The notes below the pieces were generated by a model, which saw only the letters and a list, made by a program, of their open reading frames with translations, did not search any database and had not been told where the DNA came from. From an uncultured Burkholderiales bacterium (lineage in GTDB: Bacteria; Pseudomonadota; Gammaproteobacteria; Burkholderiales; Burkholderiaceae_C), in NCBI GenBank assembly GCA_903861115.1, contig CAIOTD010000003.1, positions 1 to 34,996 of the forward strand: 34,996 bases of DNA, read 5' to 3'. A program made the translations under genes and the position numbers. Below, in pieces: positions 34,800 to 34,996 of the stretch (the first letter of the stretch is position 1; every line of letters begins with the position of its first letter).

Positions 34800-34996
34800 T
34801 TATTTGCGTAAACCGAGTTTAGCAATCAAGGCTGAATAACGATTCAAATCCCTGGATTTCAAGTAATCCAGCAATTTACGGCGACGACTGACCATGCGCA
34901 ACAAACCACGGCGACCGTGGTGATCTGTGGCATGCGTCTTGAAATGGGGGGTCAACTCGTTGATGCGAGCAGTTAACAGTGCAACTTGCACTTCAG
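34800..34996 (-). CDS. rpsO: 30S ribosomal protein S15, C-terminal part (start lies beyond the window)
   Basis: The visible 65 codons encode the last three-quarters of S15: [14 protein letters not shown], the [16 protein letters not shown] segment that contacts 16S rRNA, and the closing [10 protein letters not shown] and LIAKLGLRK. The family is about 89 residues long, so some 24 N-terminal codons are missing; the frame is open to the window edge and the GTG at 34989-34991 is an internal valine, not a start. S15 binds the central domain of 16S rRNA early in 30S assembly and in E. coli represses its own translation; the relevant leader is outside the window. Confidence 0.97.
   Translation of the reverse strand, partial: EVQVALLTARINELTPHFKTHATDHHGRRGLLRMVSRRRKLLDYLKSRDLNRYSALIAKLGLRK

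Noticed and set aside
1-34996. Insertion sequences, phage genes, CRISPR arrays, toxin-antitoxin or defence genes
   Set aside because: I looked for transposase and integrase motifs, regularly spaced repeats and small paired ORFs and found none; the accessory part is metabolic.

Overview
The window looks like a chromosomal segment of a betaproteobacterium, most likely of the order Burkholderiales, with roughly balanced base composition. The reasons are the gene order tpiA-secG-tRNA-Leu-nuoA to nuoN on one strand, the separate nuoC and nuoD genes, and three periplasmic binding proteins of the Bug type, a family greatly expanded in this order. I cannot fix family or genus from the sequence alone. 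No insertion sequence, prophage, CRISPR array or rRNA is visible.

Left part (1-14.5 kb) is an accessory catabolic region. It opens with the start of a secreted protein of unknown function and two tandem, related four-helix membrane proteins, all on the minus strand. A carnitine/crotonobetaine-ligase-like acyl-CoA ligase runs the other way; the spacer between carries a perfect 8-bp inverted repeat. A nine-gene minus-strand operon follows (11547 down to 3078). In transcription order it encodes a nitronate monooxygenase-like flavoprotein, an enoyl-CoA hydratase-family protein, a class III CoA transferase, a Bug binding protein, a second enoyl-CoA hydratase, a second acyl-CoA ligase, a MarR regulator, a DUF35 protein and a thiolase-like protein. 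Its promoter region holds a perfect 9-bp inverted repeat over the -35 box, the expected place for an operator of the operon's own MarR protein. Divergent from it lie a DoxX-like membrane protein and two more Bug proteins. Together this reads as uptake of an organic acid, CoA activation by ligase or transferase, hydration, and C-C cleavage. The thiolase-like protein lacks the nucleophilic cysteine and its DUF35 partner lacks zinc-ribbon cysteines, which suggests a retro-aldol type cleavage. The substrate is unknown.

Middle part (14.5-29.8 kb) is a DUF1178 zinc-ribbon protein and the complete 14-gene nuo operon for respiratory complex I, transcribed nuoA to nuoN on the minus strand, tightly packed with several ATGA stop-start overlaps. 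All iron-sulfur cysteine ligands I checked are present.

Right part (29.8-35.0 kb), also on the minus strand, holds tRNA-Leu(GAG), secG, tpiA, a PIG3-type quinone oxidoreductase, pnp and the 3' part of rpsO. The rpsO-pnp spacer contains three successive hairpins. No gene-free stretch exceeds 300 bases; the longest spacers (13262-13527, 34555-34799, 1193-1413, 11548-11732, 15101-15265) are described below.
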